64,000 nucleotides of DNA from Helicostylum pulchrum. Lineage: Eukaryota > Mucoromycota > Mucoromycetes > Mucorales > Mucoraceae. The notes beneath the pieces were generated by a model, which saw only the letters and a list, made by a program, of their open reading frames with translations, had not been told where the DNA came from and ran no database searches. Shown in pieces: positions 1-14,425 of the stretch. The stretch's first letter is position 1. Each line of letters starts with the position of its first letter. The position numbers and the translations under genes were made by a program. The stretch covers positions 1 through 64,000 of the forward strand of contig JAIXMO010000043.1 in the NCBI GenBank assembly GCA_025677825.1, in the 5' to 3' direction.

Positions 1-143
1 TAATACTTTTTTGCAGTTATAAAAATTTTATTTTATTCAAGTCTAAACATATGTTGTCACTATATTTTTTTTTTGTTGCTTTTCTCGTTTTTTTTTTTTT
101 TTTTTTTTCTTAATAAAACAAATGGTTGGAGTACAGAAGGGAT

Positions 144-177
<34 letters not shown>

Positions 178-210
178 TAAAAGGTGTGAAATAAAAGAAC
201 ATAAAAAAAG

Positions 211-2183
<1,973 letters not shown>

Positions 2184-2962
2184 TTCTCTGTAAGTCAAAA
2201 TAATTAATAAGAAGAAAAAAAAAAAAAAAAAAAAAAAAAAGGAGAAAAAGTAAAGAAAAAACAACCAAGAAAGAAAAAAAAAAAAAAAGACAGTTTTAAT
2301 CTTAAAGGAAAAAACCAAGAAATCAGCTGTCGTTGATGTTTGAACCGTACTGTTAGTAAATGACGTGGTTCACGTATTATAAATTATCTCTTCAGCCTAT
2401 TTAAACAGAGAAGGGAAGAACTATGCATTAAACTTTATTTTGGCGCGCGATAACATATAGTTCTCTCAAGACACTTTCTTTTTCTCTTATATAATTTAGT
2501 TTAGTAATTTGGGGCTTCAATATGTAAGTAATGTATGATGGTGGCTATTTTATCCCCCTTATTTTTGACTGCCTCCGTGTCTATTTGTACATACATCATA
2601 AAAGATAATTTTACCGCTTTTTAAAATGGTGTCTTTTCAAGTAGTAGTATATTATTCAATTAATTTAATCAGTTTATATTATCATTATCCTGATTTGGTC
2701 AGATAACTTGCTTAAAAGGTTTTTTTTTTTTTTGCTGGTTCAAAAATGAACTGATAGGATTCCTCTTTTCCCTCTTTTGGGAAATTCAAAGTGTTTCATA
2801 ACTGAGGGAATGAGATCCACGGGCTTAAATAATGGGGGGTACAACTTTATAAGTAATTATAGCATTATGTATTCCCACAGTACGTAGAAAACTTCTTTTT
2901 TTTTTTCGTCCGCTTTTTTTCCCCCTGTAAGTAAACGGCTATTAATGAGTGAACGACGATCC

Positions 2963-2976
2963 GTTTCTATGGTAAC
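2963..2976. promoter_or_regulatory. RFX X-box-like site 1
   Basis: The sequence is GTTTCTATGGTAAC. RFX proteins bind imperfect palindromes close to GTTRCCATGGYAAC; the right half GGTAAC is perfect and the left half is degenerate. In fungi, Rfx/Crt1-type proteins repress DNA-damage and cell-cycle genes. Assignment is by motif only. Confidence 0.45.
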
Positions 2977-3072
2977 ACCTGATACAACACAACAACAAAA
3001 ACAACACCAAAAAAGATTTTCATAAAAAAAGTCAAAAATCATACGTCGGATTTAAAGATAAATTTGAAATGT

Positions 3073-3086
3073 GTTACTATGGAAAC
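3073..3086. promoter_or_regulatory. RFX X-box-like site 2
   Basis: The sequence is GTTACTATGGAAAC, sharing the core CTATGG and terminal AAC with site 1. The sites are 110 bp apart, about 10.5 helical turns, and a pair is more than expected by chance in this AT-rich DNA. Binding is inferred from motif only. Confidence 0.45.
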
Positions 3087-3147
3087 GGAAAGCATTCCGT
3101 TTATTTTATGCAGAGTATCACATGATTGTCAAAGTAGTATATAAATT

Positions 3148-4776
3148 TTATTGTTGTTCAGGAGAAGATTGAGGAGGAGGAGCTAAAGGTTGACCCGATG
3201 CTGCTTGTGTCATCAAATCCCAAACTGACATCTTCATTTCCTTCATCATTTCCATTTGTCTTTCCATATCTTGTGCCATTGCTTCTTCTTGACTCTTCTT
3301 TTGTTGTTCAAATTCAGAAGCAAATGTTTCTCTAACATGCTTTCTCATTTGTTCCAAATAAGTAGGTGGAGGTCCTTCAACTTCCGCAGGACTTGTCCCA
3401 CCACCGCCAAAAATAGAGCCTAAATTACGCTTGGTCTTTTTAGACTTTTGTTCTTCCTCCCATTGTAATCTATGCATTCTATTCATCTCTTGTTCACGTT
3501 TAGCCCATTCAATAGGAATATATTCTCCTTCAAAACTCTTTAACACAGGTCTAATATCTTCTGGTGTCGTCAACGCAACAGCTACAAAGAGAAATAATAT
3601 TTTTTTGTTAAATCAAACCGTTTTTTTGTATTCTTTGTATCCTCCTTCTTACCTTCCAAGAATGGAATATATTCTAAAAGACCCTGATCCTTTACTTCTC
3701 CCTTCCAAGGCTTCAAAGCAATACCATTTTCAGGTTGCAAACTGAAAGACTCGGGGTTAGAATCCATAATAATGACCTTGCTTAAATCACGGTTCAAGTG
3801 AGATAAATCCTTGACATATTTTCCATCAACGTAACGTGTAGCTTCACGGTAAAGTCTATACATGGCATATTGATAAGGATCAAGTTTATCCAAAAGAGGC
3901 AAGGCATTCTATAGTGTCAAAAATATGATTTTTTTTTAGTTGTCAATGTATATATTTGTTTATATTTGTATATACTTTACCAAAGAAGGTTGAGAGGTGA
4001 AAATAACAATTTCATAGAATTGAGAGAGGTAAGAAAGGAAATAATCTACACCAGGTCTCTTTGCATGACGCCAACCATGCTCTTTCTATATATATAGCCG
4101 TATATGAGTAACTTCAACAGCAGTATATCACAGCAATAAAATTCACTTACGTCCCAAGTGGAATAAACCAAAGTTTCATCCAAATTAATAACCAAAGTGT
4201 ATGCGCGACGGTATGGCTCAGGTAAAGGCTCAGGAAGAAGCTTGTCCCACATAGGATCGCTCATACCTTGTTGGAATTCAGTGAACCGATCACGACAGCG
4301 GCTATAAGCAGCACAAAGTGGGTTATCCTCAACATACTACAATAACAAATTATTTTTTCCGTCCTACTATACAAAATTATTATTCCTTTTTTACCTTGTC
4401 CTCTCTTCCATCCTCAAAAGGGCGACCTTAAATACATAAACATGTTAAAAACTCTACATTCACTTTTTTTTCATTTTCATTTTCGTAACTTACCGAAATA
4501 AAACAAAGTACCAAGACCGAGACCAGAAATAACACCAGTAGTTAAAGCAATTTCCTTATACTTGTTGTCTTTTTCACCTTTAGCTTTCAAAGGCTTCTTG
4601 TCACTCTTGGGAAGAGTAGCTTTTCCCTTTGTGGTTCCTGTCTTTTGAGCCAAAACTTCTTCAGCCAACTTGTGAGCAGAAGAAGGACCAGTGGGCTTCT
4701 CAGGTGTAGAAGTATAACTTCTCTTTAAAGCAGCAGAAGCTGTCTTTTGCAAACGCAATGCAGTTCTACTAAACAT
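3148..4776 (-). CDS. TIM50: Tim50, TIM23 presequence-translocase subunit
   Basis: Six exons (4776-4494, 4426-4395, 4336-4151, 4085-3981, 3908-3653, 3581-3148) encode 431 residues. The start [21 protein letters not shown] is a basic amphipathic mitochondrial presequence. One membrane segment ([19 protein letters not shown]) lies near residues 76-94, followed by the FCP1/NIF-like intermembrane-space domain ([42 protein letters not shown]). Tim50 receives presequences emerging from TOM and hands them to Tim23. The phosphatase motif DxDxT reads NLDET, so the first catalytic Asp is lost, as in other Tim50 proteins. A charged, coiled C-terminal tail (about residues 320-400) follows. The gene is head-to-head with FKS over a 475-bp gap. 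Confidence 0.95.
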
Positions 4777-5251
4777 TTTTGAGATACAAAGAAAAAAGAG
4801 AAAAAACAAAAAACCACGCTCCCAGCCAAAAATTGACGTATTCTTTGCTTGAACTAATGGGAAATTGGGAAAATATCAAGTGGCTTGTCCCCCCTTACCC
4901 TCCATGCCGGGGTATAATTGATTTTAATTTCCGCCTGAAAGAGTACAAGTTCGGTAGTTTTTTTGGCAAAAAAGTGAAAAATAAAGTTAGTATCGAAATA
5001 AACAATATTGAAGGGAAATAATATTTGATATACCTACATTTCTTAAAATCTAATTTACCATTATTTGTTCAATCGTTCCTTTTAAATACAACTGTGCATG
5101 AACAACACACACTTTTTATTTTTTTATTTTCATTTTTCTCGGATCCATTTAGTTTAGTTTGAAGTGTTTCTTTTTTAATTAATTTGATTTACTTCTTTCA
5201 ATTATTTTCTCGCTGTTACACACTGTAACAAGGCGTACATTTTAATCCGCA
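4777..5251. promoter_or_regulatory. Shared divergent promoter of tim50 and FKS
   Basis: This 475-base gap separates two head-to-head genes. It is AT-rich, with a TTTATTTTTTTATTTTC tract near 5115 and CACACTGTAACA just before the FKS start. No recognised operator is visible. Confidence 0.5.
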
Positions 5252-5862
5252 ATGGAAGAAAATATAACACCAGCCGATAAAAATAATTTGACAACAGATA
5301 GACCATCTTATTCTGCACCAACACTCGGAATTAATGATACATCATCATCATCATCATCATCACACGATATAAAACAAAAGCCTCATCGTCAAGAAAAAGC
5401 ACATAAAGATTTCCCTGAAATTCGGGCATATTATGCAAAGTAATAATATTACTAATACTACAAGTAAAAATGAAATTTAACAAATTTATATACATATAGT
5501 ATAGCAAAAGATGGTACGGCTGTAGATAATACCAGTACTGAATCATTTTCTTCAAGTATTTTAAAAAAACAAGACGAAATATCACCTTATTCAGCATCTT
5601 CATTAAATATTCCTACTACCTCTCTTCCTCACGCACAAGTTTCTGAACGTAAGGAATGTTTATCTTGTGCACTATTTTTATTTTATTTGTTAAATTTTTT
5701 TATTTTATTTTTTAGCTGATATCAGAAACATTGATCGCAAAGATATTTATACGAAACAAGCTCATTCAACCGAATTTCCTCCAAGATACTTATCTTCAAT
5801 ACCCATCAATAACAGTCCAAAATCCTTTTCACCATCTTCATTACAACAACAAAAGCAATATC

Positions 5863-5897
<35 letters not shown>

Positions 5898-8800
5898 AAT
5901 CATAAAGACAATACAGATGTTTTTGAAGTAGACCTCTTGGCCGCTTTATCAGACGGTGACGACGGCAGATACAATCGATACGCTTCATCCGCTGATTCCA
6001 TGCTGGCTTTAATCGAAAGTAGAAAGTACAATGGAACAAAAGCTTTAACAGCCGGTGCCAATGATAGCCAAGCATCTATTCAAACCAATATCAGCAACAG
6101 TCATATAAACGCCCTACACGGCTATGCTACTAACGACTCTCCTTATCCTGCTTGGGGTCCCGAAGAAGTGATTCCCATCTCTTACAAAGAACTCGAAACT
6201 ACATTTATAGCCATCGGTAAAAAGTTTGGATTTCAGCACGATAGCGTCAAAAATATGACCGAGCACTTAATGATCATGCTCGACTCACGTGCATCGCGTA
6301 TTACACCTCAGTTAGCTCTCGATACCTTACACGCTGATTATATTGGTGGCGACAACGCTAATTATCGTAAATGGTACTTTGCTTCTCAAATGGACATGTA
6401 CGACCAAACCGAACAAGAGAAACTGCTTGCTGCCGATATCGGTGACGAACACGAACAGTTACGACGCACGGAGGAGAAATGGATGCTACGTATGCGAAAC
6501 CTGACAAACCTCGAAAAGTTGCGCGACTTGGCCTTGTATCTTTTATTATGGGGGGAAGCTGCTCCCGTTCGTTTTACACCAGAGACACTGTGCTTCATTT
6601 ACAAAGTGGCCTATGACTATTACTGCCACGTAGAAAACCAAGTAACTGAAGATGTACCCGAAGGCACGTACTTGGATCGCATCGTTACACCGCTGTATAA
6701 TTTTTTTAGAGATCAAACGTATGTTTTAGCAAACGGTAAATACGCAAAGCGAGAAAAGGACCACGACAGAGTCATTGGATACGACGACGTCAATCAGTTC
6801 TTTTGGCATTCAAGTTGTTACGATCGAATCTTGGTAGGAGAACAAAGTGGTAATAAACCAAACAAGGAAAATACACTAGGAAAGCTACCACCGCAAGACC
6901 GTTACAACGCTCTTCAATCTATAGATTGGAAAAAAACCTTTACAAAGACTTATAAGGAAAAGCGTAGTTGGATGCATGCCTCCATTAATTTTTCTCGCGT
7001 TTGGGTGATTCATATTGTTACTTTTTGGTACTATATTATGGCAAATGCTTACTCTCTCTACTTGAATGTAGACAAGGAAGTCGCTAAAGAAGAAGTTGCT
7101 GTTCAAATATCCATTGTTGCTCTTGGTGGTGTCGTTGCGTGTTTTCTGGTGCTTGTAGGCTCTTGTGCAGAACTAGCTTACTTGCCTGTAAGTTGGCACA
7201 ACTCCAAATACGTATTCAGGCGTATCATATTTTTGTTTATTCTGATGATCATCAATGCCGGCCCCTCATTTTACTGTATTGTGTTAGACAGGGTGAGCTG
7301 GATCTCGAAAATAGTCGCCATTGTTCAACTATTAGTCAGCATAGCAACTACCCTCTTCTTATCTATTGTACCCTCGTCTCGACTGTTTATGAGAAAATCA
7401 CAGCATACACGAGAAGAGTTGGCGAACGAAAGTTTTACTGCTAATTTCCCCCCCTTGAAAAGAATCGATCGTATCATGTCTATTTGTTTATGGATCTGTG
7501 TATTTTCTTGTAAACTATTGGAATCGTACTTTTTCTTGGCGCTGTCCTTCAAGGATCCTCTTACTGTTATCAGTACGATGAATATCATCAATTGTCATGA
7601 TAGGTTGATTGGCTCCCTGGTCTGTGAACAGATGCCTCGTATTACAATTGCAATCATGTTTCTGATGGACTTGGTTCTGTATTTCTTGGATACTTACCTG
7701 TGGTACATTATTTGGAACACTGCATTTTCTGTTTCTAGATCATTCTATCTTGGTATATCTATCTGGTCACCCTGGAGAAATATATTTGCTAGTTTACCAA
7801 AGAGAATTTTTGTAAAGTTATTAGCTACACCTGACATTCAAGTGAAATATAAGCCCAAAGTTTTATGTTCTCAGATTTGGAACGCAATTGTTATCACTAT
7901 GTATCGTGAGCATCTAATTACCGTCGATCATGCTCAGCGTATGTTATATCAACAGGTAAAAAACTCATTCGATTTTTGTGTGTATGTACGTTTTTTTTAG
8001 ACTAATGTAAATAAAACAACAAATAGGAAGTGAACCCTTTGGATGGGCAACGTACGTTAAAGGCTCCTACTTTTTTTGTCACACAAGAGGATACTTCGTT
8101 CAAAACAGAGTATTTCCCTCAACACGGAGAAGCCGAACGTCGTATTCATTTCTTTGCTCAAAGTTTAACAACACCTATGCCACCATCACACCCAGTTGAA
8201 TGTATGCCAACATTCACTGTTTTAACCGTAAGTTTTACGTATCATAAATCGTATACGAAATAATTTTAATTAATGTATATTTGTTTGTTTTAGCCTCATT
8301 ACGGAGAAAAAATTTTATTATCACTTCGAGAAATTATCCGTGAAGAGGATAACAGCACTCGCGTTACGTTATTAGAATACCTGAAACAGTTACACACAGT
8401 CGAATGGGATAATTTTGTAAAGGACACTAAAATGCTGGTAGAGGATGAAGGAAGAAACAGTATGGGAGGAGGAGCAAGACACCAAACTAGCGATTCTGAT
8501 TTATCCGGTGCTTGCAACGCGGAAAAAGACCTAGTTAAAAGTGATATTGATGATTTACCATTTTACTGCATTGGGTTCAAATCCTCCAAGCCCGAATATA
8601 CCTTACGTACTCGTATATGGGCTTCTCTTCGTGCACAAACCTTATACCGTACTGTTTCCGGATTTATGAATTACAAGAAGGCTATTAAATTATTGTACCG
8701 TGTAGAAAACCCCGAAACGGTTCGTTTGTATCAAGGCGATAAGGAAAATCTGGATCAGGACCTCGATCGTTTAGCTAGACGTAAATTTAAATTCTTGGTC

Positions 8801-11447
8801 GCAATGCAACGGTATGCGAAATTCAACCCCAGCGAAGCGGAAGACGCAGAGTTTTTATTCAAGGCCTTCCCTGAACTTCAAGTAGCCTATATCGACGAAG
8901 TACCACCAGCAGAAGAAGGTGGTGAAATCACTTATTATTCCGCTCTGATTGACGGATTCTCTGAAATTAACGAAGCCGGTAAACGTGTACCTCGTTACCG
9001 TGTTCGATTGCCTGGTAATCCCATTTTAGGTGATGGTAAATCCGATAACCAAAACCACGCTATTATTTTTTACCGAGGCGAATTTTTACAGTTGATCGAT
9101 GCTAATCAGGATAATTATCTTGAAGAATGTCTAAAAATTAGAAACGTACTTGGTGAATTTGAAACTTTAGAGCCCTCTCACATATCACCTTACTCTGCCG
9201 CTTATCAAAAATCCAAGAATTCTCCTGTAGCTATTGTGGGTGCTCGTGAATACATCTTTTCCGAAAATGTCGGTGTACTCGGTGACGTTGCTGCTGGTAA
9301 GGAACAAACCTTCGGTACGTTGACACAACGTATCATGGCCAAGATTGGTGGTAAATTACATTACGGTCATCCTGATTTCTTGAACGCAATCTTTATGAAC
9401 ACCAGAGGTGGTGTCTCAAAAGCCCAAAAGGGTCTTCACTTGAACGAAGATATCTATGCAGGTATGAATGCTTTTACTCGAGGTGGTCGTATCAAACATA
9501 CAGAGTACTTTCAATGCGGTAAAGGTCGAGATTTAGGGTTTGGTTCCATCTTGAACTTTACAACAAAGATTGGTACTGGTATGGGTGAGCAAATGTTATC
9601 GCGTGAATACTATTATATTGGCACACAGTTACCGTTGGATCGTTTCTTGACTTTTTACTATGCACATCCTGGTTTTCACATCAACAATATATTTATTATG
9701 ATGTCTGTACAGATGTTCATGTTGGCCATTTTGTTTATTAGTGCAATGGGTGCTACTTTAACTATATGTGAATATAATGCAGATGCACCTCCAGAAGCAC
9801 CATTGATTCCTGCAGGCTGTTATAATCTCGTACCGATCTTTGATTGGGTCAAGCGTTGTATTCTTTCTATTTTTGTTGTATTCTTTGCCGCATTCTTGCC
9901 CTTGTTTTTACAAGAGTTGACTGAAAGAGGATTCTGGCGTAGTTTAACTCGTATGGGTCGTCACTTTATTTCGCTATCTCCATTATTTGAAATTTTTGTC
10001 ACCCAAATATATACAAACTCTGTTTTGGAAAATTTAGTATACGGTGGTGCGATGTACATTGGTACCGGTCGTGGCTTTGCTACTTCCCGCATTCCATTCA
10101 GTACTCTTTACTCTAGGTTCACAGGGCCCAGTATTTATATTGGCGCAAGGAACTTTGTCATCATGCTTTTTGCATCGATTGCTTACTGGATACCTCATTT
10201 ATTATATTTCTGGTTTACTGTACTTGCGCTCATGATCTCTCCATTTGTATTTAACCCCAACCAGTTTTCTCCTATCGATTTCCTAGTAGATTACAAGGAA
10301 TTTATTCGTTGGTTATCTCGGGGTAATTCAAACACGCACAAGAACTCATGGATTAATCATACGCGGTCTGCTCGAGCACGTATAACCGGTTATAAGCGCT
10401 CTTTACCTGCAGGTACTACTACTACAGTGGCTGATTTACCACGTCTTGGATTGGGTGCTATTTTTGTATCCGAAGTCATTCTGCCTTTTATCTATGCCGT
10501 ATTGTGTACAATTCCGTACAGTTTTGTCAAGAGCTTCGATTCCGAAGATTCTACATTACCTGCAACAGGTCCTAGTCCGCTTATTCGTATAGGTGTCATG
10601 GCATTAGGTCCCATTCTAGTTAATACAGTAGGTCTCGCGGTATTCTTTGGTATGTCGATGGGTATTGGTAGTATTCTGAGTATATGGGTAGTCAAATTTG
10701 GTTCTATTATGGCGGCATGTGCTCATGCATGGTCTGTTATCAATGTTATTATCTTTTTTGAAGTATTCTTCATGTTGGAGGAGTGGAAGTTATTAAATGT
10801 TGTGCTCGGTATTGTGTCTACAGTTGGTATTCAACGTTTTGTTATCAAGTTATTGACTGTTATGTGTTTGACTCGAGAGTTTAAACAGGATGAATCCAAC
10901 CGTGGTTGGTGGACCGGCAAGTGGTATGGTCGTGGGGTAAGTCTCTTTTTTTTTTTTAAAAAAAATCATATATTTTTATTATGTACTAATTTTTTTTTTA
11001 TGCGTAGCTTGGATGGCATGGTAAACAAATAACTTTTTAAGATATAAAAAACAAAGTAGAGCTCTTTACTAATTAATATTTTTTTATATGTATGTAGCTA
11101 TCACTCAACCTGCGCGAGAGTTTATTTGTAAAATTATTGAAATGACAGAGTTTTCTACCGACTTTTTGTTAGGACATATTATCCTCTTCTTCCTTTCATT
11201 ATTTATAGTGATCCCTTACGTCAATACAGCACACTCTTTGATGCTCTTCTGGTTACGGCCTTCACAACAAATCCGGAGTCATATTTGGACAGCAAAACAA
11301 CGAAAGAAAAGAAAGCGTGTAGCCATTTGTTACGGTATTATGTTTTACAGCATATTCTTACTATTCATAGGTCTCATTGTCGCACCCATGATACTCGGAA
11401 AATCATTTCTCTCAGGTTTAATCGATGTTAAATCACTTCCTATTTAA
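5252..11447 (+). CDS. FKS1: 1,3-beta-glucan synthase catalytic subunit (GT48)
   Basis: Seven exons (5252-5439, 5500-5648, 5716-7955, 8027-8227, 8294-10936, 11008-11020, 11098-11447) give 1927 residues, full length for fungal Fks proteins. The enzyme makes wall beta-1,3-glucan from UDP-glucose at the plasma membrane and is activated by Rho1. A low-complexity N-terminus with a poly-Gln run (about residues 160-175) precedes the FKS1 domain 1 ([34 protein letters not shown]). A first membrane cluster follows, then the cytosolic catalytic region ([57 protein letters not shown]) and a C-terminal membrane cluster. The sixth exon is only 13 nt and restores the conserved [17 protein letters not shown]. 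The segment aligned with the fungal Fks hot-spot 1 lies about residues 635-655; variants were not judged. Confidence 0.95.
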
Positions 11448-12111
11448 ACAATAATAATTATTTCTTTCCCCCCTCCCTTTCTTATTATATATATCTTTCT
11501 TAGTCTTGTATTAAAAAAATAATGTAAAAAAAAAAAGCACTGGATATTTTAGTTGTATTTTCTTTAGTTGTACCAGACAGCCAGTATTAGAAGAATATAT
11601 ATGCGGTACTCAAAGGGGTTTCCACTGAACAAGCTCGTCTGTCTTCTAGTTGGAAAACGGCGGCAAAAACTAGAAAATAAAATTTTCTTGTCTTTATATC
11701 TCTAACGTTACTTATATTTTATCTTAGTAGTATCGCCTTTAATACTGATTTAGAAGAGATCGTTTATTTTAACTTCCTTAAATCATTGTACTTCCAACAA
11801 CTTTACAGCAAAGATGGATTATATAATATCACCTGCCAAATACACTTTTTTTTTTATTCCCGGGTACTCGTTTTATTTACATAAGAACCAATAGACTCAT
11901 AATTAACGTACAGTTCGATTATAATGGATAATTACCTCCATACTGTTATTTCGTATCGTACAGAGCCGAACAACTTTATTCTATTAAAAAATCCAAATGG
12001 TATCTTGAATAGTTTTTTAGATGTAGCATCACCTGAGACTGATTTATATCCCGGAATTATACGAGAGAATTTTTTGCGTTACTTTTTTTTCTTTGCTCTT
12101 TAATATTAAAC
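11448..12111. other. Intergenic region, FKS to copper-fist gene
   Basis: This 664-base gap contains FKS 3' sequence and the copper-fist 5' flank. No open frame of note, RNA gene or repeat is seen. Confidence 0.5.
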
Positions 12112-13117
12112 ATGTTAATTAATGGAGAGAAATGGGCTTGTGGTAATTAACGCATTTACTTTACAACAATAAAAATATTTAACTCATTTTAAAATAATAG
12201 AAACTTGTATAAAAGTAAGGAATAACATTATACTGACAGAAAAAAGATAGTAAAAAAATTAAAATATTAAGTGTAGGGTCACCGAGCAACTCATTGTAAA
12301 CATACTGACCGTCAGTTAGTACCAATAAAGAAAAAAGGAAGGCCTTCAACACAATGTAAGCGGTGTAGAGAGCTTCGTATTGTCAGGCAACTTCATGTCA
12401 AGTGTAATTGTGAAGATCAAAGTAAGTTGGTACATGTAAATATATATTTTTTTTCTTCTTACTGAGAATAGTTTATGTAAAGGTCAAAAATTAAAAAAGA
12501 AAAAGGAAGTGGCAGTTGTAATAAAGAAAAAGACAAAAGTAGATACATTACGACCAATAGCACCTAAACAAATACCAAAAGAAGCCTTACCAGTAGTGAG
12601 CTGCTGTAAAAAGCCAGTAACTGTAGAAATTATTAAATTACCTGATTTACCAACGAGTTGTTGTAAAAAGCCAACTACTGTGGAAACTGTTCCTTCACCT
12701 AGTGCACCACCGAAAAGTTGTTGTAAAAAAATAGTAACATTGGAAACAGTCCCTTTACCAAATATACCTCCACCTTCATCTTGCTGTGGACCACCATCTA
12801 AAAACCAACAAGGTGAAACTATTCGAGTAGTTACTTGCCGTTGTGGTGATTCGTGTGCCTGTATTGGATGTGATGCGCACCCTTCAAGAGCAATGAAGGA
12901 AGGGAAAAAGGATGTTTATATCGGGTTTGATAATCAAAATAATAATAGAAGGTTATCAATTGCAGCAATATGCTCTAGTAACCCTGCTTCTGAAATGGAT
13001 CATCCAAGCTCAGTTTTATCTCAAGATGGTATATTATTATGTGGTTGTGGGTGTGCCAAGACATTTGAAGATTGTTCTGGTTGTTTTAATGAAATATGTC
13101 AATCAGCATATTTGTAA
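12112..13117 (+). CDS. Copper-fist copper-sensing transcription factor
   Basis: Four exons were reconstructed: 12112-12142 (31 nt), 12201-12214 (14 nt), 12277-12421 and 12483-13117, giving 274 residues. The N-terminus MLINGEKWACETCIKGHR is a copper fist, with Zn ligands C10, C13, C22, H24 and the minor-groove motif KKGRPSTQC, followed by CKRCRELR and HVKCNC. The middle has a basic stretch and four spaced SCCKK/SCCGP repeats. Then comes CRCGDSCACIGCDAHP, matching the Cys-rich copper-binding motif of Cuf1/Mac1-type activators, and a last cluster CGCGCAKTFEDCSGC. These factors sense Cu(I) and regulate copper uptake or detoxification genes. The absence of an acidic domain is notable. Only the last exon forms a long open frame. 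Whether it is Mac1-, Ace1- or Cuf1-like cannot be settled. Confidence 0.92.
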
Positions 13118-13159
13118 AATATATGTGTATGTTATTACTACTATTTTATTTAATTATAA

Positions 13160-14385
13160 TTAATTATGGATACGATTATTTCTATGGGGTTGTTGAGTTC
13201 GTGTATTAGGCGAGGGGGATCTAATTTGAGGATTGGGTGATAATGATCTATGATGAATAGGTGAAGGGGATCTACTAGTATTATAATGATATGCTTGTTG
13301 TTGCTGTTGTTGTAATTGTTGTTGTTGCTGCTGCTGTAATTGTAATTGTTGTTGCAGTTGCATTTGCTGCTGCTGTTGATAATGATGATGATGAATCTGT
13401 TGTTGGATATTAGGATCGAGATAACCTCTTTGTTGTTGTAATTGTTGTTGCTGTTGATGCTGCTGTTGTTGTTGGTAGTAGTGTTGTTGGTTTTGCATTG
13501 TTCTTTGCTGCTGTTGCTGCTGTTGTTGCTGTTGCTGCTGCTGTTGTTGCTGCTGCTGTTGTACTTGTTGGAAACTAATATTATGCGATCCAGGTTCTGG
13601 TAATCTGCCGAGTAATCCTTCCAACTTGTGTACTACCTTTGGCTTCATTCTTTTGGCATCTGCTTTTTCTTGTTCTAACTGTACTAATAAATCCATACCA
13701 GACATCGTTCTACCACCATTTCCATGCTGTTGACGTCTTACGTTTGATGAGTTAGATTTTGATGGTTGAATTTGATTTTGAAACAATGCTAATTTTTGTT
13801 GATGATATTGCTGCATTTGATGAAGTTGCTGTAAGTGACTTCCTTCTACCAGTGTTAAAATAGGCCCAGCGTTTGGATCTCTGTTAGCTAACAGTGCTTC
13901 GTTATCATCGTCATCCTCTTCCAAGTTTTCTACCGTATTGGTTTGTACAGGTATATGTGCAGTATTCTGCATATTTCTTAGATTTTGCTTTCTAGATACA
14001 TTATTCCGATTTATTTGTTCTTTTTCATCCTCATCCTCATCCTCATCGTCTATTGATTATATATATGTTAATACAAAGAACAGTAATAATAACAAGAATA
14101 AAATAAAAACCTTCAGAATCTTCATCATCGCTTGGTAATGGTTGACTTTTACGAATAGGTTTTTTTGCTGGTACAGATACAGCGACAGGAGTATTTGATC
14201 TCAGTGCAGGTTGGACACGAGGAGTAGGGCTAAAATCATCTTCTTCAGCGCTTAAAATACTTTGATCGTCGTCTTCATCTTCGCTTTCTTCATCATCACT
14301 AGGCATACAACGTCTATTACGGTTTTTTACAGCTAAGATAATAAAAAGGTTTAGTTAAATATAAAACCTGCACAGTCTAATTCTC

Positions 14386-14425
<40 letters not shown>

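Larger units (their letters stand above)
2184..3147. promoter_or_regulatory. Intergenic region upstream of forkhead gene
   Basis: No gene is supported in this 964-base gap. It is the 5' flank of the forkhead gene and the 3' flank of tim50. It holds A/T runs near 2215-2290 and 2721 and two X-box-like palindromes at 2963 and 3073. A short open frame near 2857-3042 is compositionally poor and overlaps the X-boxes, so it is not called. Confidence 0.6.

Noticed and set aside
2857..3042. 61-codon minus-strand open frame
   Set aside because: Overlaps the X-box region, is odd in composition, and has no homology-like features.
5857..5897. CAA repeat as an independent repeat element
   Set aside because: It is in-frame poly-Gln in the FKS N-terminus and is described there.
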